Below, one piece after another: positions 26,564 to 34,157 of a DNA stretch of 64,000 nucleotides. The stretch lies in the NCBI GenBank assembly GCA_964501725.1, contig CAZCTO010000013.1:7218-71217 (forward strand), written 5' to 3'. The notes beneath the pieces are model-generated. The model was given only the letters and a program-made list of their open reading frames with translations. It searched no databases and had not been told where the DNA came from. This DNA comes from CAZCTO01 sp964501725 (lineage in GTDB: Bacteria; Bacillota; Clostridia; Saccharofermentanales; Saccharofermentanaceae). A program made the translations under genes and the position numbers. How positions within the stretch are numbered: the stretch's first letter is position 1; each line of letters begins with the position of its first letter.

Positions 26564-26884
26564 ATGTCCAATTTTATCGAAGTTGATCATAGCAAATTTG
26601 AGTCGGCTTCAACCGCTATTGAAGACTATGTGACTCTTGTAAAAAACAACACGAGCAGCGCGGGTGATGAAGTATCTACGATGTCGGCAAACTGGAAGGG
26701 CGATGACTATACTCAGTTTCTGTCCAAATGGGGTACAATACAAGACGAAGGATCAGTTTCTTCAAATATGTCAAAGGCGTTGGGGGCATATGCGGAGTTC
26801 CTCAGGTATTGTTCTCAGACCTATAAACAGTCGCAAAGTAACGCGGTGAACAGAGCAACGAGTATAAACAATATTATAGTTTAA
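26564..26884 (+). CDS. WXG100 family secreted protein, copy 4
   Basis: 106 aa, with SANWKGDDYTQF near residues 43-54. The first part (ESASTAIEDY) resembles ETASTKLGEY of the gene at 20686. A taaggagga site serves the ATG, 12 bases after the preceding WXG100 stop. Together with copy 3 it forms a second pair whose gene order is reversed relative to the first. This pair may carry the lipases or another cargo. Confidence 0.93.
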   Translation: MSNFIEVDHSKFESASTAIEDYVTLVKNNTSSAGDEVSTMSANWKGDDYTQFLSKWGTIQDEGSVSSNMSKALGAYAEFLRYCSQTYKQSQSNAVNRATSINNIIV

Positions 26885-26916
26885 TCGTTATATTCTCAAC
26901 ATAAGGCAGTGACAAA

Positions 26917-28140
26917 ATGAGTAAAATAACAATACGACATCACAAGAGTGAACTGAGAATCATCAATCGACTCTTAAAACCAGAGGCAGTGAATGAGCGG
27001 GAACTCAACGCTATTGCTTCGGGAAACATAGACGGTTTAATTCCGGTTGTATCCGAGATTCTTAAAAAAGAGACCCTAGTCAGGTGTTCAGTAGCGTCAA
27101 TGATTTCGCTTCAAGATTACCTTTCCGGAATCGTGTCTCCCAAAGCATTCTTAAATGCGGTAATCAGAATCATATCAATTATCAAAATGTGCGAAGTAAA
27201 GCATATGAACACAAGCAATCTTTACTTGTATTCAAATTGCATTTTTGTTGAGCCCCGGACAAAAGAAATTAAGTGCGTTTTTTGGCCGGTAGTCAATAAC
27301 AAAAACGCCCGACCGCCGGATGCTTTTTTTAGGGAAATACCTTTTCAAGTAGTCTTCAACAAATATGAAGATAGTACATGTATTAAGAATTACATTCAGT
27401 TTTTCAGCAAGGGCGGCGGTTTTTCTCTCGTGGGCTTTGAAAAAATGATCATCAGTTTGATTGGTCAGGTAAGTGAAGGCAGACAACTGCCTTCAGGATA
27501 TACTAAATCTGAAGCAGAACAGCAAATTGATACAAATGCTCCTAAGCCTCAGGATAGCCTCGAGAACGTCGAATATAACCCGCTGTTACAGAAGACTGGA
27601 AATAACCCCCAAAGATCGGCAGCGTTGCTTCCACACCACCGTAGAGACACTACCGTGCCATCAGCAGTCGATATAGACGAAGCTGTGCCGCGAGCTACGG
27701 AAACACATCCTCATGAGCGAAAAATGCAGACGGGCCCATTTGCCGGTACAAGTGTACTGGGCTTTGATTCAAATCTTTCAGGAACAACTGTACTTGGTGC
27801 AACAGAGGGCCATGGCTATCAGTTCGCGACCTTAACAAGAGTAAAGGACTGCTCTGTGGTTGTCGCAAACAAGCCCAGTTTTTTTATAGGAAAGGATCAG
27901 CAAACGTCGGATTTGTGTATAAGTGACAACAGTACAATTAGCAGGACGCATGCGGAGATAATCACCAGGGAAAATCGTTACTACATCGTTGATCATAAAT
28001 CCACAAATGGGACCCATGTCAATGACCTGATTATTCATCCAAACGAAGAGTATGAATTGCATCCGGGAGATAGAATCAGGCTTTCAGATGAAGAATTCCT
28101 ATTTCAAGATACAATCGTAGCACCGGTTGGAGATAATTAA
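26917..28140 (+). CDS. FHA-domain protein with DUF6382-like N-terminus
   Basis: 407 aa, cytoplasmic. The N-terminal ~190 residues (ISLQDYLSG, IIKMCEVKHMNTSNLYLYS, then IFVEPRTKEIKCVFWPVV) resemble the DUF6382 domain often joined to FHA. A low-complexity linker contains TSVLG and TTVLG near residues 282-302. The C-terminal FHA domain (about 310-400) carries IGKDQQTSDL, SRTHAEI and STNGTHVND, so the pThr-binding residues are largely intact, with Lys in place of the usual Arg after Gly. The linker threonines are candidate kinase sites that could be bound by its own or the EssC FHA domain. No clear Shine-Dalgarno is seen before the ATG (taaggcagtgacaaa). Confidence 0.88.
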   Translation: MSKITIRHHKSELRIINRLLKPEAVNERELNAIASGNIDGLIPVVSEILKKETLVRCSVASMISLQDYLSGIVSPKAFLNAVIRIISIIKMCEVKHMNTSNLYLYSNCIFVEPRTKEIKCVFWPVVNNKNARPPDAFFREIPFQVVFNKYEDSTCIKNYIQFFSKGGGFSLVGFEKMIISLIGQVSEGRQLPSGYTKSEAEQQIDTNAPKPQDSLENVEYNPLLQKTGNNPQRSAALLPHHRRDTTVPSAVDIDEAVPRATETHPHERKMQTGPFAGTSVLGFDSNLSGTTVLGATEGHGYQFATLTRVKDCSVVVANKPSFFIGKDQQTSDLCISDNSTISRTHAEIITRENRYYIVDHKSTNGTHVNDLIIHPNEEYELHPGDRIRLSDEEFLFQDTIVAPVGDN

Positions 28141-28187
28141 ACGAGCGATTTACCTGATTATCGAAAATGCTTTGGTGGAGGTGTCGG

Positions 28188-28436
28188 ATGAGCAAAGAGT
28201 TCATATGTCTCATGTCGGTCTGCTGTCTGGTTTTATTGGTTAATATTGCGATATTAATTCTTCTTATTATTCAGATGAGAAGAAACAGCACCAATCGCTC
28301 TAATCCCCGTCGTATGGGCAGAGGTAAAACGGTGCCGGATGATGAACAGATCGGAGTCGTTTTCTGTCGGAAATGTGGCGCCCAATTCGACTCAAACCTC
28401 AAGATATGTCCCGTTTGCAAGCCTCCTCGTAAATAG
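28188..28436 (+). CDS. small membrane protein with C-terminal zinc ribbon
   Basis: 82 aa: a strong membrane span at about 6-30 (LMSVCCLVLLVNIAILILLI), a basic linker and a C-terminal zinc ribbon with FCRKCG and ICPVCKPP. ATG 28188 has ggaggtg upstream; an earlier in-frame start at 28167 has no such site. It is the last gene of the block, followed by a terminator. Function is unknown. Together with the membrane protein at 8270 it may be a small cytoplasm-facing subunit of the secretion complex. Confidence 0.75.
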   Translation: MSKEFICLMSVCCLVLLVNIAILILLIIQMRRNSTNRSNPRRMGRGKTVPDDEQIGVVFCRKCGAQFDSNLKICPVCKPPRK

Positions 28437-28457
28437 TCTGTCCAACATACCACCTCA

Positions 28458-28496
28458 ATAATGAAGAGACCGCCCAAGAGGCGGTCTCTTCATTAT
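28458..28496. terminator. 17-bp-stem bidirectional terminator
   Basis: The arms 28458-28474 and 28480-28496 (ataatgaagagaccgcc and its exact complement) enclose a 5-base loop. The stem separates the convergent zinc-ribbon and rsgI genes. The A/T-rich base of the stem provides short T-runs in each direction. Confidence 0.85.
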
Positions 28497-28558
28497 AAGC
28501 GATTGTCACGTGAAACGTATATTTAATGGCTCGCCTTAGGAAGTCTTTGTTCGGAAGA

Positions 28559-29671
28559 TTAGCCTTCATGCGTTGTTGTTTGCTTCTTGGTGGCATTTGA
28601 ATTTGAAGGCACGGTTTTCTTGGTTTCAGATGGCTTAGTGGACTCAGACGTCTCGTCAGTCTCGGTAGGCGCGTCAGTCTCGGTAGGCGCGGCAGTCTCG
28701 GTAGGCGCGGCAGTCTCGGTAGGCGCGGCAGTCTCGGTAGGCGCGGCAGTCTCGGTAGGATCCTTGGAGCCGCTGGGATTCGAAGGTATTACAGTCGCAT
28801 TCGAGTTCGAAGGCGGAGTTCCGTTGGTTTCCTTGGTACCGCTGGCGTTCTGGTCCGACCCGGACGGCCGGCTTGCGGTGCTGTTAGGATCCGGTGTTCC
28901 GGAGGTATCCGGCTTGTTCACTGTGACGTGTGTCTGATCCATTTCCCCGTCCTTCGCAAGAACGCGAATCAACTCGCCGAGCGGAGCGGACTTCACATTA
29001 TCTACTGTCCACGGGCCGTTCTGGGCGGCGGACTGGTTGACGATCATCTGCATGCCGACGGAAAGACCGTTCTTCTTTGCGGTTTCGGATACGGTGCCAT
29101 CATGAGAGTAGATTACATGGAATTGCATCTGAGAGCCTTCACCCTTGCCGGCCGTTTCCTTGAATACCTGTAACTGCGATTGAAGCTCGACATCCTTTTC
29201 GGGCATAACAACAGAAACGAGAACATCGGCAGCATCATCGTACCCATTCTCCTTAAGACAGATAACCCATTTGTCGACGGCTTCCTGCCATGTGAGCCCT
29301 TTATAATCTTCCTTGATCAGCAGACGGCTTGCATCTTCGTTCACTGCTTCGACATCCATGACAATCAAATCCTTATTCAGCGAAAACTGAAGACTGGGAT
29401 TCACATCAACGGATAGTACGGCATAGGTTCGAGTCGCCAAAACGCTCTGAGAAATCAAAACACCGGCTACAATTGCGAAGAGTATAGCAGCGATGGCGAG
29501 GATAGGACGGAAAAAATGACTCCTTACATGTGCCCTGTCATTTGGATTCAAAAGAGATACTTCCTCGCCAAGACGGAGACCTTGTCTGGGCGGAATTTTC
29601 ACAAGACGACAATCTCGTGTAAAGACAATTGCATAAGCCGACTCAATGGATAATACGACACCACGGTTCAT
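28559..29671 (-). CDS. rsgI: RsgI-like transmembrane anti-sigma-I factor with disordered tail
   Basis: 370 aa. An N-terminal cytoplasmic RsgI anti-sigma domain (1-50, starting MNRGVVLSIE) is followed by a membrane span at about 56-77, then the conserved extracytoplasmic segment YAVLSVDVNPSLQFSLN. Its Asn91-Pro92 bond matches the site where RsgI proteins are reported to self-cleave. A Thr/Pro/Ser-rich tail (from about 260) includes six APTET units. No carbohydrate-binding module is present, unlike cellulosomal RsgIs, so a cell-wall-sensing role like that of B. subtilis RsgI is more likely. ATG 29671 has aaggagg seven bases upstream and overlaps the sigI stop as ATGA, so the two are coupled. 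Confidence 0.9.
   Translation of the reverse strand: MNRGVVLSIESAYAIVFTRDCRLVKIPPRQGLRLGEEVSLLNPNDRAHVRSHFFRPILAIAAILFAIVAGVLISQSVLATRTYAVLSVDVNPSLQFSLNKDLIVMDVEAVNEDASRLLIKEDYKGLTWQEAVDKWVICLKENGYDDAADVLVSVVMPEKDVELQSQLQVFKETAGKGEGSQMQFHVIYSHDGTVSETAKKNGLSVGMQMIVNQSAAQNGPWTVDNVKSAPLGELIRVLAKDGEMDQTHVTVNKPDTSGTPDPNSTASRPSGSDQNASGTKETNGTPPSNSNATVIPSNPSGSKDPTETAAPTETAAPTETAAPTETAAPTETDAPTETDETSESTKPSETKKTVPSNSNATKKQTTTHEG
28659..28766 (-). repeat. six 18-bp tandem repeats in rsgI
   Basis: Six head-to-tail copies of gtctcggtaggcgcggca (plus-strand form) start at 28659, 28677, 28695, 28713, 28731 and 28749. Each encodes one APTETA/APTETD unit of the extracytoplasmic tail. The four central copies are identical, so slippage can change tail length. 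Confidence 0.9.
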
Positions 29672-30411
29672 TGGGAGGCCTCCTTCTCGAGAATAGCTAC
29701 ATATGACCGGATCAGAAACAGGTCGCTCTGTAACAGTATGGCCAAAAAAATGATGCAAGAACGATGCTTATCGATCATTTTAACGGAAGCATCTTTTTGC
29801 CGTGCCAGCTCGGAAACCGGCAAACGGCAGGTATCAATTGTCCTTGTAAACAGTTGCTTGTCATCTGCGAGTATTCTTGCCATTTGTACGCAAAAGAGGA
29901 GTGTTTTGCGTTGCTTAGGGAAGTGATCTGCCAATTTGCCAATCGATAAACCGAATCTGGATAGTTGGTATTCCACCTCAATCATCGAATCTTCCGATTC
30001 AATGTCTGCAAAAGCGACTCCGCTACGAGTATCTTCGATTCGATCCTCGTAAGGTGTCTGGCTTATGTCCATATCAGAAAAGCTTTGCTCCCGGCGCCCG
30101 GAAATTCTCAGTCTGCTCCAGTCGATCAGCTTATTCCGAATGATAATGGCTGCGTAACTCGGGAAGGGGATCTTCTTTGCCGGTGAGAATCTGTCAATCG
30201 CGGTATTAAATGCCTCGAGAGCCAGACTGTACTCATCTGAATTCTCAACCGAAATCGTGTAAGCATGCTTCCGCACAATTTTCTTGATCCAAGGAATACA
30301 ACTCTCAATTATCTTCTCCCTGAGTTGTGAATCGCCCTGTTGTGCGCGAATTACAAGATCGTCGGAAATCGGTTGACCGTTAGGCACGTCCGTCATCCTT
30401 CCGGGGAGCAT
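29668..30411 (-). CDS. sigI: RNA polymerase sigma factor SigI
   Basis: 247 aa, sigma-70-type factor of the SigI group. Recognised by its pairing with rsgI and by the sequence: the region-2-like core (SLALEAFNTAIDRFSPAKK, PFPSYAAIIIRNKLIDWSR) and the SigI-specific C-terminal domain rather than a normal region 4. The start is uncertain. ATG 30411 has gagggg about six bases upstream, while ATG 30417 touches that site. The stop overlaps the rsgI start by four bases. The promoter upstream fits sigma-I itself, giving autoregulation. Confidence 0.9.
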   Translation of the reverse strand: MLPGRMTDVPNGQPISDDLVIRAQQGDSQLREKIIESCIPWIKKIVRKHAYTISVENSDEYSLALEAFNTAIDRFSPAKKIPFPSYAAIIIRNKLIDWSRLRISGRREQSFSDMDISQTPYEDRIEDTRSGVAFADIESEDSMIEVEYQLSRFGLSIGKLADHFPKQRKTLLFCVQMARILADDKQLFTRTIDTCRLPVSELARQKDASVKMIDKHRSCIIFLAILLQSDLFLIRSYVAILEKEASQ

Positions 30412-30432
30412 ACGCATCCCCTCACATATTAA

Positions 30433-30460
30433 TACGAATCATACTCGCTTTTCGGGGGGG
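30433..30460 (-). promoter_or_regulatory. candidate sigma-I-dependent promoter of sigI-rsgI
   Basis: On the minus strand a run of seven C (30460-30454) is followed after 17 bases by CGTA (30436-30433), about 20 bases before the sigI start. Sigma-I promoters in Bacillus and Clostridium are known for a C-rich ACCCC-type -35 and a CGWA -10, so this fits autoregulation. Confidence 0.6.
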
Positions 30461-30527
30461 ATTTAATAGAAATAAGACCAATGTTCACATTTACGTCACA
30501 AAAGGAGCGTTTATTTACAATTTTAGG

Positions 30528-30574
30528 TTGACAAATGCGAAAATGTGTATCATTGTATTAATTGAGCAATACAA
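30528..30574 (+). promoter_or_regulatory. promoter and palindromic operator upstream of the GntR gene
   Basis: TTGACA lies at 30528-30533. An inverted repeat TTGTATT (30553-30559)/AATACAA (30568-30574) with an 8-base spacer covers the expected -10 and start region. YtrA-type GntR regulators bind such A/T-rich palindromes, so autoregulation by the gene at 30633 is likely. The exact -10 hexamer is ambiguous. Confidence 0.6.
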
Positions 30575-30632
30575 AAAATGCGCGGTTTTTCAGACTGCTT
30601 AGTCGAGAGGGGTTTCTTGGAAAGGACTTATT

Positions 30633-31004
30633 GTGGAAAGTAAATTAGAGGGGCGTTCACCGCTCTATATTCAGCTTTTTGAGATATTCAGAATGCAAAT
30701 CGCAAGCGGTGCATGGACGATCGGCAGCCGGATCAAGAGTGTAAGAGATCTTGCAATGGAATGTGGGGTCAATCCGAATACGATTCAGCGGGCGCTCGCG
30801 GAGATGGAACGCGAAAAACTGGTGTTGACTGAGCGTACCAAAGGGCGCCGCGTAACCCAGAACAGAGAAACGGTATTGAAGCTGCGCCGAGACTTAGCGG
30901 AAGAGGCCCTTGGCAGTTATGTGCAACAGATGCACAAGATCGGCTTTATTCAAAGTGAGATTCTGAAAATGACCGCCGACTATTTGAGAAAAGGAGCCGA
31001 GTAA
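30633..31004 (+). CDS. GntR-family regulator, YtrA subgroup
   Basis: 123 aa: an N-terminal winged helix (SPLYIQLFEIFRMQIASG; IKSVRDLAMECGVNPNTIQR; GRRVTQN) followed by a short helical tail without a ligand-binding domain, as in the YtrA subgroup. These repressors usually control an adjacent ABC transporter. Here the next gene is cca, three bases downstream, and no transporter is adjacent. The GTG start at 30633 follows ggaaagga. A palindrome upstream is the likely operator. Confidence 0.9.
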   Translation: MESKLEGRSPLYIQLFEIFRMQIASGAWTIGSRIKSVRDLAMECGVNPNTIQRALAEMEREKLVLTERTKGRRVTQNRETVLKLRRDLAEEALGSYVQQMHKIGFIQSEILKMTADYLRKGAE

Positions 31005-31007
31005 TAG

Positions 31008-32381
31008 ATGCGCCGGATTCTGCAAACCGACTACCAAACCGGAATTCCCGAAAATGTCAGAGACTGTATGACCGCGCTTAAAGTTGCCGGCTTTGAAGTT
31101 TACCTTGTCGGCGGGGCTGTCAGAGATTTCCTTATGGGAAGGATACCGCTTGATTTTGACCTGGCTACCGATGCGATTCCCGACCAAATTATGGAAGTGT
31201 TTTCCGGTTATAAAACGGTTGCCGCGGGGGTTAAGCACGGAACGGTTGCGGTCATCATACACGGAGAGGCCGTTGAGATTACGACGTTTCGAATCGAGGG
31301 AAAATACTCAGACAGCAGGCGACCTGACTCCGTAACGTTTTCGAGATCTCTGGAAGCGGATGTTCTCCGGAGGGATTTTACGATCAACTCACTTGCCATG
31401 GATTCGGATGGCCGGGTACTTGATTTCACGGGAGGTCTTGAAGATCTTCAAAACGGGATCCTGCGCGCGGTCGGAGTCCCGGACCTGCGGTTCGGAGAAG
31501 ACGCATTGCGAATAATGCGTGCACTTCGTATTGCCTCCCTCATGGATTTGTCGATTGAAGCGAACACGGGTGCGGCAATCATCAGATGTCGTGAGATGTT
31601 GCGTAACATCGCAGCCGAGAGAGTCTGGCACGAATTTACCGGTATTGTCTGCGGCCAAAATGTCCGCAGGATCATGGACGAGTATTTTGATGTTTTTGCC
31701 GTTATCATTCCCGAGATGGTTCCGATGCGTCATTTTGATCAACACAGTCCATACCATCGGTACGACGTGTGGGAGCATACACTTCGGGTAATGGAAAACT
31801 TACCCGGTGATGAGACACTTCGTCTTGCGGCACTTTTTCATGATATCGGGAAGCCCTCGACTTTTACCGTCGGGTCTGACGGCATCGGGCACTTCTACGG
31901 GCATGAAGCGAAAGGAAGCGCAATCGCGGAGGAAGTGCTGGGCAGGCTGAAATGTGATTCAAAAACCAGAAAAGCAGTCATTGATATAGTGAAATTGCAT
32001 TGCGTGCCGATTGATCCTGACGAGAAAATGATTAAACGCAGACTGAACCAGCATGGAAAAGTTCTCATCAGTCAACTGCTTGAACTTAAACTCGCCGACG
32101 TCAGCGCTCAGGCGGAGTCGCTTGCCTGCCGGAAGGATGTTGTCCGCCTGACAATGAAAATGACTGCGGAGATCATCGAGAAGGGCGAGTGCTTTTCGCT
32201 CTCAGATCTGGCCATAAACGGACAGGATCTCATTGGTTTGGGAATGAAACGCGGTAAAGAAATCGGAGAGATCCTTGCGTTTCTCCTGGAAAAGGTGATT
32301 CGTAAAGAAGTTTCCAATGAGAAAGAAGCGCTGATAAGGCTTGCTGTTGAGCGGCTTCGGGGAGAGCAATCACACGAATAA
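31008..32381 (+). CDS. cca: CCA tRNA nucleotidyltransferase / poly(A) polymerase family
   Basis: 457 aa. This enzyme adds or repairs the 3' CCA end of tRNA using CTP and ATP. The class II nucleotidyltransferase head is clear: LVGGAVRDFLMG at about 33-44, the metal-binding DFD at 49-51, and HGTVAVIIHGEAVEITTFR. RRDFTINSLAMD and the LRFGEDALRIMRALR motif follow. A C-terminal HD domain (LFHDIGKPSTF, near residue 277) and a helical tail are present, as in the bacterial HD-containing CCA enzymes. It sits three bases after the GntR gene and is probably cotranscribed. Distinguishing CCA-adding from poly(A)-adding activity from sequence alone is not secure. Confidence 0.93.
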   Translation: MRRILQTDYQTGIPENVRDCMTALKVAGFEVYLVGGAVRDFLMGRIPLDFDLATDAIPDQIMEVFSGYKTVAAGVKHGTVAVIIHGEAVEITTFRIEGKYSDSRRPDSVTFSRSLEADVLRRDFTINSLAMDSDGRVLDFTGGLEDLQNGILRAVGVPDLRFGEDALRIMRALRIASLMDLSIEANTGAAIIRCREMLRNIAAERVWHEFTGIVCGQNVRRIMDEYFDVFAVIIPEMVPMRHFDQHSPYHRYDVWEHTLRVMENLPGDETLRLAALFHDIGKPSTFTVGSDGIGHFYGHEAKGSAIAEEVLGRLKCDSKTRKAVIDIVKLHCVPIDPDEKMIKRRLNQHGKVLISQLLELKLADVSAQAESLACRKDVVRLTMKMTAEIIEKGECFSLSDLAINGQDLIGLGMKRGKEIGEILAFLLEKVIRKEVSNEKEALIRLAVERLRGEQSHE

Positions 32382-32512
32382 ACTACCGGTTCGGATTGTG
32401 AAACAATGTGACAATAAAAGGAATTTAATGTGGACGCTTTGAATTTTATGTGCTAAAATACAGTTACAGAGGATATGTCTCTTTTCTTGACCGCACAGCG
32501 GGGGTGACGAGT

Positions 32513-33163
32513 ATGAAAACGCGTAAAGGTTTTACAATGATTGAGTTGATGGTATCCATCGCGATCATGCTGATTTTAACAGGCGCAATGACCGTATCCG
32601 TGGTTACTTATCTCCAGAAAACAGAAGTTGCCAAGCAAAAAGTGCAAATGCATCAGGATAAGTTTGATATTGCAAGAGCGCAGGTAGACGGACTTTTGGG
32701 ATCGGGCGGTGTTGTTACGACTTCGACTCCGACACCGACACCGACAGGCGCAGGGGGAACTCTGCCGACGCCGTCTCCGACGACAGTGCCGCCGCCTCCG
32801 CCGCCGACAGCTGCTGCCACCCCGACGCCGACTCCTTCTCCAACGCCGACTCCCGGAACGCCGACATTGTTTCCTAATGCAAATGAGGCGCAAATTCAAA
32901 AATTGAATCACGATGCGCCTTATGAGTACAGTGCAATCTTAGGTGTGAAATCATCATATTCATATACGACTTTATGGACTATTGTTGTACCCGAAGGAAC
33001 AATCAATGTGAAATATTGGTATAACTGCACAATTGAATCAATCGTCGGTAATACTGTTACCATTAAGGTCGATCCTTGGATCGGTAATCCTGCGATAAAG
33101 GTGGACTACAACGGAAAAAAGAGCTTTTGGGAGGCGACTGTCACAAATATCGTAGCGAAGTAA
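32513..33163 (+). CDS. lone type IV pilin-like protein with Pro/Thr-rich insert
   Basis: 216 aa. It begins with a class III prepilin signal, KG|FTMIELMVSIAIMLIL: cleavage after Gly6, mature Phe1 and Glu5. After the N-terminal helix comes a Thr/Pro stretch (about 65-120: repeated TPTPTP, PPPPPP, TPSPTPTP), then a compact C-terminal domain (WTIVVPEGTINVKYWYNC, IKVDPWIGNPAIKVDY). No prepilin peptidase, PilB/PilC or other pilins are nearby. ATG 32513 is chosen because it places the signal at the N-terminus and ggggtgacg precedes it. A clear terminator follows. It could be a minor pilin or a surface sensor using pilin machinery encoded elsewhere. Confidence 0.85.
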   Translation: MKTRKGFTMIELMVSIAIMLILTGAMTVSVVTYLQKTEVAKQKVQMHQDKFDIARAQVDGLLGSGGVVTTSTPTPTPTGAGGTLPTPSPTTVPPPPPPTAAATPTPTPSPTPTPGTPTLFPNANEAQIQKLNHDAPYEYSAILGVKSSYSYTTLWTIVVPEGTINVKYWYNCTIESIVGNTVTIKVDPWIGNPAIKVDYNGKKSFWEATVTNIVAK

Positions 33164-33192
33164 CTTTTGAGAAGTGCGTAAGATCTTTTCTC

Positions 33193-33225
33193 AGAAGCCC
33201 GGAACTTATTCCGGGCTTCTTTTTT
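33193..33225 (+). terminator. intrinsic terminator after the pilin-like gene
   Basis: An 11-bp stem (agaagcccgga/tccgggcttct, 33193-33203 and 33210-33220) is followed by a run of T. Confidence 0.92.
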
Positions 33226-33287
33226 GCCTAAAAACCATCAATCATGGTAAAATAACTAATAATTTACTTGAACGGGAGAGAACATAA

Positions 33288-34157
33288 TTGAAGATTGCAG
33301 AAATATTTCGCGCCAAGCCGATAACCCTGTCGTTTGAGGTTTTTCCGCCGAAGACGGACGATGCCTACGATTCGGTTGCCCAGGCGGTCACGGCGCTGTC
33401 GTTTCTGGCTCCCGACTATATGTCTGTCACTTACGGCGCCGGGGGCGGTACGTCCAAGAACACCGTTCGCATTGCCAGTGAAATCCAGAAGAATCTTCAC
33501 ACCACGGCACTGGCGCATCTGACGTGTGTCAATTCCACCGGGGCAGATGTGAAAGGAATTCTTGCGCAGCTGAAGGACAACGGCATAGAAAATGTTCTCG
33601 CGCTTCGCGGCGACCGGCCTTCCGGTCCTTCGGACGGCGCCCGCCCGGATGAGTATCGATATGCCTATCAACTGATAAGCGACATCCGGGCAGCCGGCGA
33701 CTTCTGTATCGGTGCGGCATGCTATCCGGAGGGACACGTTGAAAGCGTAAGCCTGGAGGAAGATCTGATCCATTTACGCGAGAAGGTGCAAAGCGGCGTC
33801 GATTTTCTGGTCACGCAGATGTTTTTCGAGAACAGATCGATGTATTCCTTTATGGACAGAGCCGCACAGAAGGGTATATCCGTACCGGTCACGGTCGGTA
33901 TTATGCCGGTGATCTCATCGAAGTCCATTCGCAGAATGGTTGATCTTTCCGGAACTTCACTGACCCCGCGCCTGAATTCAATTCTCGAAAAATGGGGAGA
34001 TGATCCCGATGCGATGATGCAGGCCGGCATTATTCACGCGTCCGAGCAGATCGTCGATTTAGTGAGTAACGGTATTCGCGGAATTCACATATACACGATG
34101 AATAAGCCCGAAGTAGCACAGGCGATATATAAAAATATCCGTTTTCTCATTCACTGA
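33288..34157 (+). CDS. metF: 5,10-methylenetetrahydrofolate reductase
   Basis: 289 aa, the length of bacterial MetF. It reduces methylenetetrahydrofolate to 5-methyltetrahydrofolate with FAD, feeding methionine synthesis or acetogenic C1 flow. Visible motifs: SFEVFPPKTDDA at the N-terminus, SVTYGAGGGTS, AHLTCVNST, LALRGDRP, GAACYPEGH, DFLVTQMFFEN and VTVGIMPV. The TTG start at 33288 follows cgggagag by about nine bases. No SAM riboswitch or T-box is seen upstream. The stop abuts the stop of the convergent ABC ATPase gene with no spacer, so the two genes share no terminator between them. Confidence 0.95.
   Translation: MKIAEIFRAKPITLSFEVFPPKTDDAYDSVAQAVTALSFLAPDYMSVTYGAGGGTSKNTVRIASEIQKNLHTTALAHLTCVNSTGADVKGILAQLKDNGIENVLALRGDRPSGPSDGARPDEYRYAYQLISDIRAAGDFCIGAACYPEGHVESVSLEEDLIHLREKVQSGVDFLVTQMFFENRSMYSFMDRAAQKGISVPVTVGIMPVISSKSIRRMVDLSGTSLTPRLNSILEKWGDDPDAMMQAGIIHASEQIVDLVSNGIRGIHIYTMNKPEVAQAIYKNIRFLIH

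Noticed and set aside
28659..28766. Regular 18-bp repeats that could suggest a CRISPR-like array
   Set aside because: There are no spacers; the units are contiguous and encode the APTET tail of RsgI in frame.
33164..33287. Possible SAM riboswitch or T-box before metF
   Set aside because: Only a terminator for the upstream gene and a short leader are present; no riboswitch core could be recognised.
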